Shown: piece by piece, positions 15,160 to 22,522 of the stretch
How the letters are laid out: each line of letters begins with the position of its first letter
How positions within the stretch are numbered: position 1 is the stretch's first letter
Assembly: GCA_016206995.1 (NCBI GenBank)
Contig: JACQQN010000085.1
Span: 1-24,122, forward strand
From: Candidatus Omnitrophota bacterium
Lineage (GTDB): Bacteria > Omnitrophota > Omnitrophia > Omnitrophales > Abzuiibacteriaceae
Direction of reading: 5' to 3'
Length of the DNA: 24,122 nucleotides
Translations under genes and position numbers: made by a program
Notes under the pieces: model-generated
Seen by the model: only the letters and a program-made list of their open reading frames with translations
What the model was told of the DNA's origin: nothing
The model's database searches: none

Positions 15160-15794
15160 TCCTTCAATCTTCCTTTAAGTTCTTTTGCAGCTTCAAATGG
15201 ATTCGATTCATTGAATATCGCTCGGACAACCGCCACCCGCTCAACACCCGCTTGTACCAGCTGATCAATGTTAGTTGCATTAATCCCCCCGATGCACGCA
15301 AATGGAATTTTAATCGCTTGTTTTAATTTTGAAATTTCTTTGAAACCGATGGCAAAGTAATTTGGTTTTGTGGGCGTCTTGAAAATTGGGCCGAAACCAA
15401 TATAATCTGCTCCTTCCCGCTCGGCTTGCTTTGCTTGCGCTAAACTATGTGTTGATTTTCCAATCAAAAGTTTTCTCTGTTTTGCAAGTTTTCTTGCGAC
15501 CGCAAGCGGTAAGTCATCTTGGCCTAAATGAACTCCGTCAGCTTCAAGTGCAAGCGCGAGATCTAAACGATCATTTACAAAGAACAATCTCTGATACTTT
15601 TGGGTCACTTTTCGTATTTCATAACCAATCTTTAGAAACTCACGGTCCGACAGTGTCTTCGACCGCAACTGAACGACATCAACCCCACCTTGTACGACCT
15701 GCTCGATTACCCGGGATAAGCGCAGGTCATATGTTCGTAAATCAGTAATGGCATATAACTTAAAATTTTGTAAGAGTCTTCTTTTCCAATTCAT
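15156..15794 (-). CDS. thiE: Thiamine-phosphate synthase
   Basis: A 212-residue TIM-barrel enzyme joining HMP diphosphate with hydroxyethylthiazole phosphate. Motifs seen: QLRSKTLSDREF, FFVNDRLDLAL, DGVHLGQDDLP, IGKSTHS, ADYIGFGPIFKTPTK and IPFACIGGIN, all typical of ThiE. ATG 15794 lies within the preceding thiD2 gene, overlapping it by 35 nt. No later ATG, GTG or TTG precedes the first conserved strand (KLYAITD), so the long overlap is probably real. In several phyla ThiD2 and ThiE are one polypeptide; here they are separate overlapping frames. Confidence 0.93.
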   Translation of the reverse strand: MNWKRRLLQNFKLYAITDLRTYDLRLSRVIEQVVQGGVDVVQLRSKTLSDREFLKIGYEIRKVTQKYQRLFFVNDRLDLALALEADGVHLGQDDLPLAVARKLAKQRKLLIGKSTHSLAQAKQAEREGADYIGFGPIFKTPTKPNYFAIGFKEISKLKQAIKIPFACIGGINATNIDQLVQAGVERVAVVRAIFNESNPFEAAKELKGRLKE

Positions 15795-16167
15795 AAACTT
15801 GAAACCGAAGCGCTTGAATTCTTGGCGTCAATTTTCTTGCGACTATTTTGGTGCATTCTTCCAAAACCCGCAGCCCTTCTTCAGCTCGCTTGAAGTTTGA
15901 CTCCAGAAGCGTTTCGGGAGTTCCCTGTTTTTGATCCAAAATCCAGTTTCTTTTACCAACATCGGACGAAATTTCACGGGTTTTCAATAATAGTTTCCGT
16001 TCTTTTCCAAGCCTAAGAAAAACTTGATTAAGTTCATGACGCAGCGATTTCAAAGCCGAACTTAGTGAGCGATCGTCTAAGATAAAACGCGTCACATCTT
16101 CACAAACCCGCAAGCCTTCTCGAGATCGGTTAAAATTTGCATCGATTATTCGCCAAAATCCGTTCAT
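15760..16167 (-). CDS. Stand-alone ThiD2-type domain, thiamine synthesis
   Basis: A 135-residue helical protein matching the domain found at the N-terminus of some ThiE proteins (ThiD2), proposed from genome context as an alternative to the HMP-phosphate kinase ThiD. It has an internal repeat: IIDANFNRSREGLRVCEDVT-RFIL (about 7-30) and LLESNFKRAEEGLRVLEECT (about 87-106), sharing NFxRxxEGLRVxE. The gene overlaps rfaE2 upstream by 4 nt (ATGA) and thiE downstream by 35 nt. The function is known only by association; the coupling to thiE supports thiamine synthesis. Confidence 0.8.
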   Translation of the reverse strand: MNGFWRIIDANFNRSREGLRVCEDVTRFILDDRSLSSALKSLRHELNQVFLRLGKERKLLLKTREISSDVGKRNWILDQKQGTPETLLESNFKRAEEGLRVLEECTKIVARKLTPRIQALRFQVYELEKKTLTKF

Positions 16168-16649
16168 CGGGCTTGCCTCATTCGTTCGATCATTCTTGTC
16201 GTTGAAAATCCTTTCACAAGAGAGACCCGTTTAACTGCTCCCCCCCAATTCTTAATTTCGTTCGCACCAACAATGTCCCCTGCTTTCCAATCGGCACCTT
16301 TAACCAGAATGTCGGGTTGAATTTTACAAATTAATCGAAGCGGGGTGTTCTCTCCAAACAAAACAATAAAGTCCACGGCCTGAAGCGCTGCCAAAACATG
16401 CGCGCGGGCTTTTTCCGGATTGATAGGACGTTTGGGTCCTTTGATTGCGCGAATGGATCGATCTCGGTTGAGTCCTACAACAAGAACATCTCCGAATTCT
16501 TTTGCTTTCGCAAGATAGGAAATGTGCCCAACATGCAAAACATCAAAACAACCGTTTGTAAAAACAATCTTCTTCCCTTGTTTATGAAGTTTCCGAGCAA
16601 GGTTTTGCATCTCGCTCAGCGTTTTAAGCTTGGATGGCATAAAACTCAC
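16164..16649 (-). CDS. rfaE2: D-glycero-beta-D-manno-heptose 1-phosphate adenylyltransferase (RfaE2)
   Basis: A 161-residue cytidylyltransferase-fold enzyme corresponding to the C-terminal domain of HldE. Motifs: IVFTNGCFDVLHVGHISYL (nucleotide-binding HxGH), LNRDRSIRAIKGPKRP, DILVKGADW and the C-terminal GFSTTRMIE. It activates heptose-1-phosphate with ATP, a step of ADP-heptose synthesis for LPS or S-layer glycans. It follows gmhA by 3 nt, the first enzyme of the same pathway. The kinase domain (RfaE1) and GmhB are not in the window. GTG 16649 is used; ATG 16640, preceded by GTGAG, is an alternative start. Confidence 0.92.
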   Translation of the reverse strand: MSFMPSKLKTLSEMQNLARKLHKQGKKIVFTNGCFDVLHVGHISYLAKAKEFGDVLVVGLNRDRSIRAIKGPKRPINPEKARAHVLAALQAVDFIVLFGENTPLRLICKIQPDILVKGADWKAGDIVGANEIKNWGGAVKRVSLVKGFSTTRMIERMRQAR

Positions 16650-16652
16650 GTA

Positions 16653-17240
16653 TTAGGAGAAAAGCTCATCTTCGACCACTTCAGAAACTGCATGAAGCGC
16701 TGTGATGTGCATTTCTTGAATGTGCGGCGTCTTTGTCGAAGCAGCTTTAAAATGAAGATCTGTATGTTGAACAAGTTTTCCACCGGTTGCGCCGGTAAAT
16801 CCAATCGTTCGCATTCCTATTTTTTTGGCAGCAAGAACTGCCGCAATGATATTAGGTGAATTCCCGCTGGTTGAAATTGCAATCAGTGTATCGCCTTCAA
16901 CACCCAGGCCTTCTACTTGTCGTTTAAAGACAGACTCATAATCATAATCATTTCCGGTTGCCGTTAAAACAGACGTGTCGGTTGTAAGCGCGATCGCTGG
17001 TAAACTTCTCCGCTCTCGTTTAAAGCGAACGATAAACTCTGCTGCAATATGTTGAGAATCTGCCGCGCTCCCGCCATTGCCACAAAGCAGAAGTTTCTTG
17101 CCATGACGAAATGTTTCTGTCATCGCTTGAGCAATTTTTTCTAAAGAAACACACTGAGCTTCCGAGAAACTTTCTCTTACCACCTGCTCATGTTCTTTAA
17201 AAATTGCTGAGAGACTTTTGGTCATCACAGTTTGAGTCAT
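16653..17240 (-). CDS. gmhA: Sedoheptulose-7-phosphate isomerase
   Basis: A 195-residue SIS-domain isomerase, the usual length. CGNGGSAADSQHIAAE (binding and zinc-ligand residues), ALTTDTSVLTATGNDY, AISTSGNSPN and the C-terminal HIQEMHITALHAV are all hallmarks of GmhA. It converts sedoheptulose-7-phosphate to D-glycero-D-manno-heptose-7-phosphate. ATG 17240 is chosen, 7 nt after the pfk stop; the open frame continues to 17321 but would overlap pfk with non-family sequence. It is followed by rfaE2, confirming the heptose pathway. Confidence 0.94.
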   Translation of the reverse strand: MTQTVMTKSLSAIFKEHEQVVRESFSEAQCVSLEKIAQAMTETFRHGKKLLLCGNGGSAADSQHIAAEFIVRFKRERRSLPAIALTTDTSVLTATGNDYDYESVFKRQVEGLGVEGDTLIAISTSGNSPNIIAAVLAAKKIGMRTIGFTGATGGKLVQHTDLHFKAASTKTPHIQEMHITALHAVSEVVEDELFS

Positions 17241-17247
17241 TTTTGTA

Positions 17248-18273
17248 TCAACCAAAGAATGCTTTTGCGAGTTCATAATATTCCATCGGAACCAGTTTGG
17301 GTGCTCCAAGCGCTTCTGCAAGTTTGACTGACTTAATTTCGCGCCCTTGTAGGCTGACCATTTCTCCGAATTTTTTTCTTTTAATTAGTTCAACTGCTTT
17401 AACGCCAAAACGTGTCCCTAAAACACGGTCGAATGCGGTTGGGGTACCACCGCGTTGAATGTGTCCTAATACGGTTACGCGAGTTTCGAAGCCGGTCCTT
17501 TTTTCCACCATGTCAGCAATTTCTTGCCCAATTCCGCCAAGACGGACATGTCCAAACGCATCGAGTTTATCTGTTTGCGTCACATCATGTCCAGAAAGCT
17601 TTGCGCCTTCGGCTACCGCAATGATGCTGAATGTTTTACCTCGCGCATGCCGCTTTTTAATCAAGGCACAAACTTCGTCAATATTAATAGGAACTTCTGG
17701 AATGAGAATAACATCAGCTCCACCCGCAAGCCCTGCTTCAAGTGCAATCCAACCTGCATGCCGCCCCATAATTTCAACAACAATGACCCGATTATGCGAT
17801 TCCGCTGTTGTATGTAAGCGGTCAATACATTCAGTGGCAATATTAATCGCGGTGTCAAATCCAAATGTATAATCAGTGCAGGCGAGATCATTATCAATTG
17901 TTTTTGGAACTCCTACTACTGGCAATCCTTCCTGATGTAATTTAAGTGCAACTCCAAGGGTATCTTCACCCCCGATTGCTACCAATGCGTGTAACTCGTT
18001 TTTTGCAAATGTTTTTTTGACACTTTCCATTTGTCCAGGATTTTTGGTTGGATTGGTTCTAGAAGTTCCAAGGATAGTTCCGCCTTTAGGCAAGATGCCT
18101 GATACAATATGGCTGTCTAATACAATAAATTCATTTTCAATCACACCCTTCCAGCCGTGTCGAAATCCCAACACTTGCCAATTTTCAATCAGTGCACAAC
18201 GCTCAACCGCTCGAATGACAGAATTTAAACCTGGACAATCTCCGCCACCTGTTAAAATTCCTATTTTTTCCAT
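17248..18273 (-). CDS. pfp: 6-phosphofructokinase, probable PPi-dependent (group III) type
   Basis: A 341-residue PfkA-superfamily enzyme. Motifs: GGGDCPGLNSVIR (9-21), GGEDT (101-105), PKTIDND (123-129, catalytic Asp127) and MGRHAGW. In ATP-dependent enzymes the residues at 104 and 124 are both Gly; here they are Asp and Lys, the combination associated with pyrophosphate use. The length and the GGEDT wording resemble the actinobacterial PPi enzyme group. Such enzymes are reversible, and some act on sedoheptulose-7-phosphate as well. The next gene is gmhA, which also uses sedoheptulose-7-phosphate. ATG 18273 is preceded by GGAGG nine bases upstream. The phosphoryl donor is an inference from two residues. 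Confidence 0.92.
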   Translation of the reverse strand: MEKIGILTGGGDCPGLNSVIRAVERCALIENWQVLGFRHGWKGVIENEFIVLDSHIVSGILPKGGTILGTSRTNPTKNPGQMESVKKTFAKNELHALVAIGGEDTLGVALKLHQEGLPVVGVPKTIDNDLACTDYTFGFDTAINIATECIDRLHTTAESHNRVIVVEIMGRHAGWIALEAGLAGGADVILIPEVPINIDEVCALIKKRHARGKTFSIIAVAEGAKLSGHDVTQTDKLDAFGHVRLGGIGQEIADMVEKRTGFETRVTVLGHIQRGGTPTAFDRVLGTRFGVKAVELIKRKKFGEMVSLQGREIKSVKLAEALGAPKLVPMEYYELAKAFFG

Positions 18274-18351
18274 CGCAATTAACCTCCATCATCAACCTAG
18301 TTGAATAATGCAAAACAAGAACTGAAAACACTTCACAAATCAATCAGCATT

Positions 18352-18900
18352 TCAAACACCCAGCGAAACCTCTTCGATGATTTTTTCAACATTCACATCA
18401 ACTAAAATAGGTTGTTTGTATTTTAACATTTTTGTAACGCATTCTTCCACATCTTGTTTAATCACCTGAACCGTCTCTGTTAAATCCTTACCGGCAAGAA
18501 TTTGCACGCCAACAACAATTCTAAGCCCGGCTGGAGTGTGTCGAGAGGTTGTGTGAGACTGTTTAATAAAATCAAATTTTTTCAAGCTCCGCTGAACCAC
18601 TTCGTTCACCGCCAAATAAGTAATTGATAACCGACCAATGTCGCTCGCAATTGTAAAAAAATCGTCACCTTTCCTGCTTTTTTTGACAAGCCATTTTGCT
18701 AAAGTCAACCCCGCAAAAATCAGTAAAACTCCAGTGGTGCCAAGCTGCCAACCCTTAACGCTCGACTCATACAATGCTTGGACCTGAATTAAAGCATCTT
18801 CCATTGGTAAAATGTGCAGGGCGACAACCATGATTAAACTACCCATGGTGAGAAAAGCAAAAATACAAAACACGTCAATAAAAAATTGGAACAATTTCAC
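18352..18900 (-). CDS. amaP: AmaP-like (alkaline shock membrane anchor) protein
   Basis: A 182-residue protein with two hydrophobic helices (about 6-30 and 54-72), then a short basic stretch and a cytoplasmic Asp23-like domain (about 80-180: FFTIASDIGRLSITYLAVNE, LRIVVGVQI, VDVNVEKII). It resembles AmaP, which in Staphylococcus anchors Asp23 to the membrane. GTG 18900 overlaps the accC stop (GTGA). In Bacillus an Asp23-family gene (yqhY) also follows accB-accC, so this linkage is widespread, and a tie to acetyl-CoA carboxylase activity or envelope stress is suspected. The exact role is unknown here. Confidence 0.75.
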   Translation of the reverse strand: MKLFQFFIDVFCIFAFLTMGSLIMVVALHILPMEDALIQVQALYESSVKGWQLGTTGVLLIFAGLTLAKWLVKKSRKGDDFFTIASDIGRLSITYLAVNEVVQRSLKKFDFIKQSHTTSRHTPAGLRIVVGVQILAGKDLTETVQVIKQDVEECVTKMLKYKQPILVDVNVEKIIEEVSLGV

Positions 18901-20273
18901 TCGCCTTCCTTTTTTCCAACTTGCGTCTCTTCAGATGCCAACATGGACTCAATAAATTGTGTTGTCACTTTACCTTGCCGAAACCGAGGACGATTTAAAA
19001 TTCTCTGATGAAGCGAAATGGTAGTTTTGATTGGTCCAATTTCCATTTCACGAAGCGCTCGCTGCATAATTCCAATGGCGTCGTTTCGATCACGGCCGTG
19101 AACAATCAGTTTCGCAATCATTGAATCATAATACGGCGGAATTACATAACCGGGATAAATATGGCTGTCGATTCGAACGTGTGGTCCGCCAGGCAATAAT
19201 AGTGTCTCAATTTTCCCGGGAGACGGTAAAAAATTATTGTCAGGGTCTTCTGCATTAATACGGCATTCAATGGCAGCGCCTTCCCATTTTACTTCGTCCT
19301 GCCGAATCTGAAGCTTTTCTCCAGCCGCAATACGAATCTGCTCTTTAACCATATCAATTCCAGTCAACATTTCTGTAACCGGATGTTCCACTTGTAAGCG
19401 CGTATTCATTTCCATAAAATAAAAATTACTATCTTCATCAAGTAAAAATTCAACTGTACCTGCATTTTCATATCGAATGAGCCTTGCCGCTTTAACTGCC
19501 ACTTCACCCATTTTTCGCCTCAACTTTTGATTAATCGAAGTGGAAGGTGCCTCCTCAAGAAGTTTTTGATGCCTACGTTGAATCGAGCAATCTCGCTCTC
19601 CCAAATGAATGATATTTCCATGCTCATCCGCCAAGATCTGAAATTCAACGTGCCGCGGTTCTTTGATGTATTTCTCAATATAAACTTCTCGATTTCCAAA
19701 AGCAGCTTCTGCTTCTGCTTGGGCGGTTAAAAAGGCATTCACTAATTTGCCGTCATTATGAGCAACTTTCATTCCTTTGCCGCCACCCCCAGCCTTAGCT
19801 TTGATGATCACTGGATACCCAAATTTCTTTGCAATTTTAAGCGCTTCCTCTTGATCCCCAACAACTCCTTTACTGCCCGGGATTACGGGAATGCCCCCTT
19901 TTTGCATCGTTGCTCGTGCAATCGCTTTGTCCCCCGCGAGACGAATGCTTTCGGGCTTTGGGCCAATAAATTTAATTTGACATGATTCGCAAATTTCAGC
20001 AAAGTGAGTGTTCTCCGAAAGAAAACCATACCCAGGGTGAATCGCTTCAACGTCAGCAATTTCTGCCGCACTAATAATTGCCGGAATGTTTAAATAACTT
20101 TCTCCTGACGGAGCCTCGCCAATACAAATGGCTTCATCAGCCAGCTTCACGTGAAGCGAGTCGCGATCTGCTTTTGAATAAACCGAAACCATCTTGACTC
20201 CAAGCTCGCGACATGCGCGAATCACGCGAACGGCAATTTCACCTCGATTTGCAATTAAAATCTTATGAAACAT
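18897..20273 (-). CDS. accC: Acetyl-CoA carboxylase, biotin carboxylase subunit
   Basis: A 458-residue biotin carboxylase of normal length. The N-terminus MFHKILIANRGEIAVRVIRA is diagnostic. The ATP-grasp domain holds the glycine loop KAKAGGGGKGMKV, ERDCSIQRRHQKLLEEAPS, and the catalytic region MEMNTRLQVEHPVTEM. It carboxylates the biotin on AccB at the expense of ATP and bicarbonate, the first step toward malonyl-CoA. ATG 20273 is preceded by AGGTG. It follows accB by 45 nt and overlaps amaP by 4 nt. The carboxyltransferase subunits (accA, accD) are not in the window. Confidence 0.97.
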   Translation of the reverse strand: MFHKILIANRGEIAVRVIRACRELGVKMVSVYSKADRDSLHVKLADEAICIGEAPSGESYLNIPAIISAAEIADVEAIHPGYGFLSENTHFAEICESCQIKFIGPKPESIRLAGDKAIARATMQKGGIPVIPGSKGVVGDQEEALKIAKKFGYPVIIKAKAGGGGKGMKVAHNDGKLVNAFLTAQAEAEAAFGNREVYIEKYIKEPRHVEFQILADEHGNIIHLGERDCSIQRRHQKLLEEAPSTSINQKLRRKMGEVAVKAARLIRYENAGTVEFLLDEDSNFYFMEMNTRLQVEHPVTEMLTGIDMVKEQIRIAAGEKLQIRQDEVKWEGAAIECRINAEDPDNNFLPSPGKIETLLLPGGPHVRIDSHIYPGYVIPPYYDSMIAKLIVHGRDRNDAIGIMQRALREMEIGPIKTTISLHQRILNRPRFRQGKVTTQFIESMLASEETQVGKKEGE

Positions 20274-20318
20274 AGGTTACACCTACTTTAACTTCTATTT
20301 GCTATTCTGGGAGAGGTG

Positions 20319-20777
20319 TTACGTTTTCTGAATCTTAAATAAAGGCTGGTCAAATTCTACAGGTTGTCCGTTATTCACTAAAATATCAATCACTCGGCCA
20401 CTGATTTCTGATTTAATTTCATTCATTAATTTCATTGCTTCAATGATGCACAGCACATCATCTTCTTTCACTGTCTTTCCTTTAGTAACGTATGGCTCTT
20501 TGTCGGGTGCGGGCGCTGTATAAAAAGTTCCTACCATGGGAGAACGAACGATGACAACCCCCTCCTCTTCTTTGGGTGCTTGTGACTCAAACGATGTATT
20601 TTCCCGTTCCGCTATTAAACCCGAACGATTTTCTGCAGAGCCAACTTCCCGTTTAATTTCAATCCCACTAGTAGATTTTTTAAGGCGAATCTTAAATCCG
20701 TTCTTTTCAATTTCAAGTTCCGCTAAGCCATTTTCCTGCATCAAAGCAATCATTTCTTTTAATTCTTTGATATTCAT
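20319..20777 (-). CDS. accB: Acetyl-CoA carboxylase biotin carboxyl carrier protein
   Basis: A 152-residue BCCP. The N-terminal helix MNIKELKEMIALMQENGLAE is typical; a variable linker follows, then the biotinyl domain with APAPDKEPYV (the protruding thumb), EAMKLMNEI with the biotinylated Lys116, and VEFDQPLFKI at the end. It carries biotin between AccC and the carboxyltransferase. ATG 20777 is chosen because GGAG lies six bases upstream; an ATG (20780) and a TTG (20783) just before it are poorly spaced. Confidence 0.96.
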   Translation of the reverse strand: MNIKELKEMIALMQENGLAELEIEKNGFKIRLKKSTSGIEIKREVGSAENRSGLIAERENTSFESQAPKEEEGVVIVRSPMVGTFYTAPAPDKEPYVTKGKTVKEDDVLCIIEAMKLMNEIKSEISGRVIDILVNNGQPVEFDQPLFKIQKT

Positions 20778-20832
20778 CATCAACTCCGATTGTCACTGGC
20801 GGTCTAAATATAAAACAGTTTCAAAAACAAGT

Positions 20833-21003
20833 CTAATGTGAATGTTTCTCAGCCTCGTCAATCAACATGACTGGAATTCCATCACGAATGGGATAACGCA
20901 ACCCACAGCTTGAATTAACGCAAACAATCCAGTCGCCTTCAAGCTGCACTTCACTTTTACAAGCTGGGCACGCTAAAATTTCAAGAAGCGTTTTATCGAT
21001 CAT
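20833..21003 (-). CDS. Trm112/YcaR-like small zinc protein
   Basis: A 56-residue protein, MIDKTLLEILACPACKSEVQ and so on, ending near DGIPVMLIDE. Four cysteines (C12, C15, C28, C33) form a probable zinc knuckle, followed by YPIRDGIPVML, the family hallmark. In E. coli the homologue is YcaR; eukaryotic Trm112 activates methyltransferases. ATG 21003 lies inside the upstream gene and overlaps its stop by 11 nt, so translation is probably coupled. An open frame extends to 21078, but only inside the upstream gene. The molecular role in bacteria is uncertain. Confidence 0.9.
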   Translation of the reverse strand: MIDKTLLEILACPACKSEVQLEGDWIVCVNSSCGLRYPIRDGIPVMLIDEAEKHSH

Positions 21004-21970
21004 TGTTTTTAATTTCCTTGATTTCCATAAGACTGTGGAAAAGGAGATATAGAATACCACAAAACAACCCAAAGCCATAGATCAAAATATCCAGCGCTAA
21101 AGCAAAAGCTGTTGCCTCTGATACCGAAACGTAGCTGCTCAGAAAATAAATAACTGATGCTTCGCGAACACCTAACCCACCAAGCGATGGGAGCATCGAA
21201 ATAATTGTCGTGATTGGTAAAATAACCAAAAGAACCATGAATGAAATATTCACACCAATACTTTGTGCAACCAAAAAACTCATTAAAATTGCAAGCCATT
21301 GAACAATAAGCGACACGCCAAGACAGTACCCCAATACAACTGGGTGGTGACGGTAATATGCTAGAAGATAATAAAATTCAGAAATCTTTTGTTTCACTAT
21401 TTTTGCTGGAATTAAATAAAATAAAAACTTAAATTTCCGGGCAAGGGCTTCATTTGAAAAAAACAAAACAAAAACTCCAAAGCCCATTGCAACCAACAAT
21501 ACAAGAACCACCAATCGTAAATCAGAGTAATGTTTGATAAAAAATGGTAACGCTATCATTGCTACCGAAATAACGGCACCAAGACCAAGCAAGCGGTCAA
21601 CAAGCACCGATGAAATGGTTCGCATTTTATTTCCAGAATCTTTGGACAAGTAATAAGCTTTAACCACATCACCTCCTAAAGCTGAGGGTAAAAAAAGATT
21701 AAAAAAAAGACCAACAAAGTTTAAATAAAGAATGCGGCGAAACGGCGGGTGGATGGATTGTATTCGAAGTACTTTTGAAAAACGATAGGACACAATAAGA
21801 TTAATCAAAACAAAGAGGGCGCACGCGCTGCTAAAAAGATACCGATTAATTTGCTTCAAAATTGTGAATGAATGGTGCCACTTATCGCGAAGAAAGTAAA
21901 CAGCTATGGAAACAAAAAAAAGGCTGACTAAAATCCGCAAGAATTCTGAGAAATATTTTTTTGATATCAC
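20993..21970 (-). CDS. Lysylphosphatidylglycerol synthase TM-region family protein (YbhN/AglD2-like)
   Basis: A 325-residue polytopic membrane protein with about eight hydrophobic helices. It contains the family signature FFNLFLPSALGGDVVKAYYL followed by SVLVDRLLG, and the C-terminal LPSLGGLGVREASVIYFL. The family covers the membrane half of MprF and many stand-alone proteins (UPF0104) thought to move or handle lipid-linked groups near glycan loci. GTG 21970 is the start; it lies in a small hairpin (21966-21981) that also contains the stop of the preceding gene. The substrate is unknown. Confidence 0.85.
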   Translation of the reverse strand: MISKKYFSEFLRILVSLFFVSIAVYFLRDKWHHSFTILKQINRYLFSSACALFVLINLIVSYRFSKVLRIQSIHPPFRRILYLNFVGLFFNLFLPSALGGDVVKAYYLSKDSGNKMRTISSVLVDRLLGLGAVISVAMIALPFFIKHYSDLRLVVLVLLVAMGFGVFVLFFSNEALARKFKFLFYLIPAKIVKQKISEFYYLLAYYRHHPVVLGYCLGVSLIVQWLAILMSFLVAQSIGVNISFMVLLVILPITTIISMLPSLGGLGVREASVIYFLSSYVSVSEATAFALALDILIYGFGLFCGILYLLFHSLMEIKEIKNNDR

Positions 21971-21981
21971 GGAGTCGTGAT
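21966..21981 (-). promoter_or_regulatory. Stop-to-start hairpin in the intergenic junction
   Basis: ATCACG (minus 21981-21976) and CGTGAT (21971-21966) pair around a 4-nt loop. The 5' arm begins with the last base of the upstream TGA stop, and the 3' arm contains the GTG start of the next gene. Ribosomes ending the upstream gene would open it, which would couple translation. The stem is short, so the effect is uncertain. Confidence 0.35.
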
Positions 21982-22352
21982 CACTTATTAATAGCTTTTA
22001 ACGATACGAAGCGCATTTGTAAATCTGCGAGTAAGGCCATCAATAACTTCGATTCATCTACTGTTAGATTGCCAGTTGTCTTTTGTTTCAAAAGAATCAA
22101 CAGATCAATAATTTGCTGTCCAGCATTTAAATCTATTGATTTCGTTTTGGTAATCGGGTTTTCGATTTCACCAAAGTGAACCATTGCTTGTGTCGCAAGT
22201 GATGTCAAGAAATACGAAAAATCATCACTCTTTGACGCATTTTCTGAACTGGCTTGCTTACCTGAAGAACCTGCGCCACCTTCTTTTTCGTGAGCCGCGC
22301 GCTCTTTCCAACCTTCATCAACTCGTTTTTCAGTAAACCGAACGTTGTCCAT
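21981..22352 (-). CDS. DUF1844 family protein
   Basis: A 123-residue protein with no known function. The N-terminal 45 residues are polar and low-complexity (many Lys, Glu, Gly and Ser). The conserved DUF1844 core follows (about 46-120): FSYFLTSLATQAMVHFGEI, LNAGQQIIDLLILLKQKTTG and ADLQMRFV, mainly helical. ATG 22352 is used since AGGGG lies five bases upstream; the frame is open to 22382. It has its own likely promoter and a 5' hairpin. The family is frequent in planctomycetes, omnitrophotes and deltaproteobacteria. Confidence 0.87.
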   Translation of the reverse strand: MDNVRFTEKRVDEGWKERAAHEKEGGAGSSGKQASSENASKSDDFSYFLTSLATQAMVHFGEIENPITKTKSIDLNAGQQIIDLLILLKQKTTGNLTVDESKLLMALLADLQMRFVSLKAINK

Positions 22353-22430
22353 CCTGGCCCCTAACATTAAAAAGAGGTCCATAGCCTTTAAGTGGGGATC
22401 TTATAACCATGAACCTCTATAGGTGAGCTT

Positions 22431-22446
22431 GAGACTTTTCAGTCTC
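22431..22446 (-). promoter_or_regulatory. 5'-leader hairpin with GAAA tetraloop
   Basis: On the minus strand GAGACT-GAAA-AGTCTC forms a perfect 6-bp stem closed by a GNRA-type loop. It starts at about the predicted transcription start of the DUF1844 gene (about 22447). No T-tract follows in either direction, so it is not a terminator. An mRNA-stabilising or binding element is possible. Confidence 0.4.
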
Positions 22447-22452
22447 GAAATA

Positions 22453-22481
22453 CTTTTATCATAAAGAATTTAGCGTGTCAA
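22453..22481 (-). promoter_or_regulatory. Candidate sigma-70 promoter of the DUF1844 gene
   Basis: A perfect -35 TTGACA (22481-22476) and a weaker -10 TAAAAG (22458-22453) are separated by 17 nt in the 170-nt gap between the STAS-PilZ gene and the DUF1844 gene. The predicted start is about 95 nt before ATG 22352. Confidence 0.4.
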
Positions 22482-22522
22482 GTTTGGAACTTTTCTAAAT
22501 CATATCATTGGGGCAGATTGCG

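Noticed and set aside
15386..15748. Plus-strand open frame of 120 codons opposite thiE
   Set aside because: Lies entirely opposite conserved ThiE motifs; no sign of being a gene.
17241..17321. Upstream extension of GmhA
   Set aside because: Overlaps the pfk C-terminus, encodes sequence unlike GmhA and makes the protein longer than the family norm.
17459..17872. Plus-strand open frame of 137 codons opposite pfk
   Set aside because: Antisense shadow of a well-conserved gene with no domain or ribosome-binding site; low-complexity Ser/Cys/Pro-rich composition.
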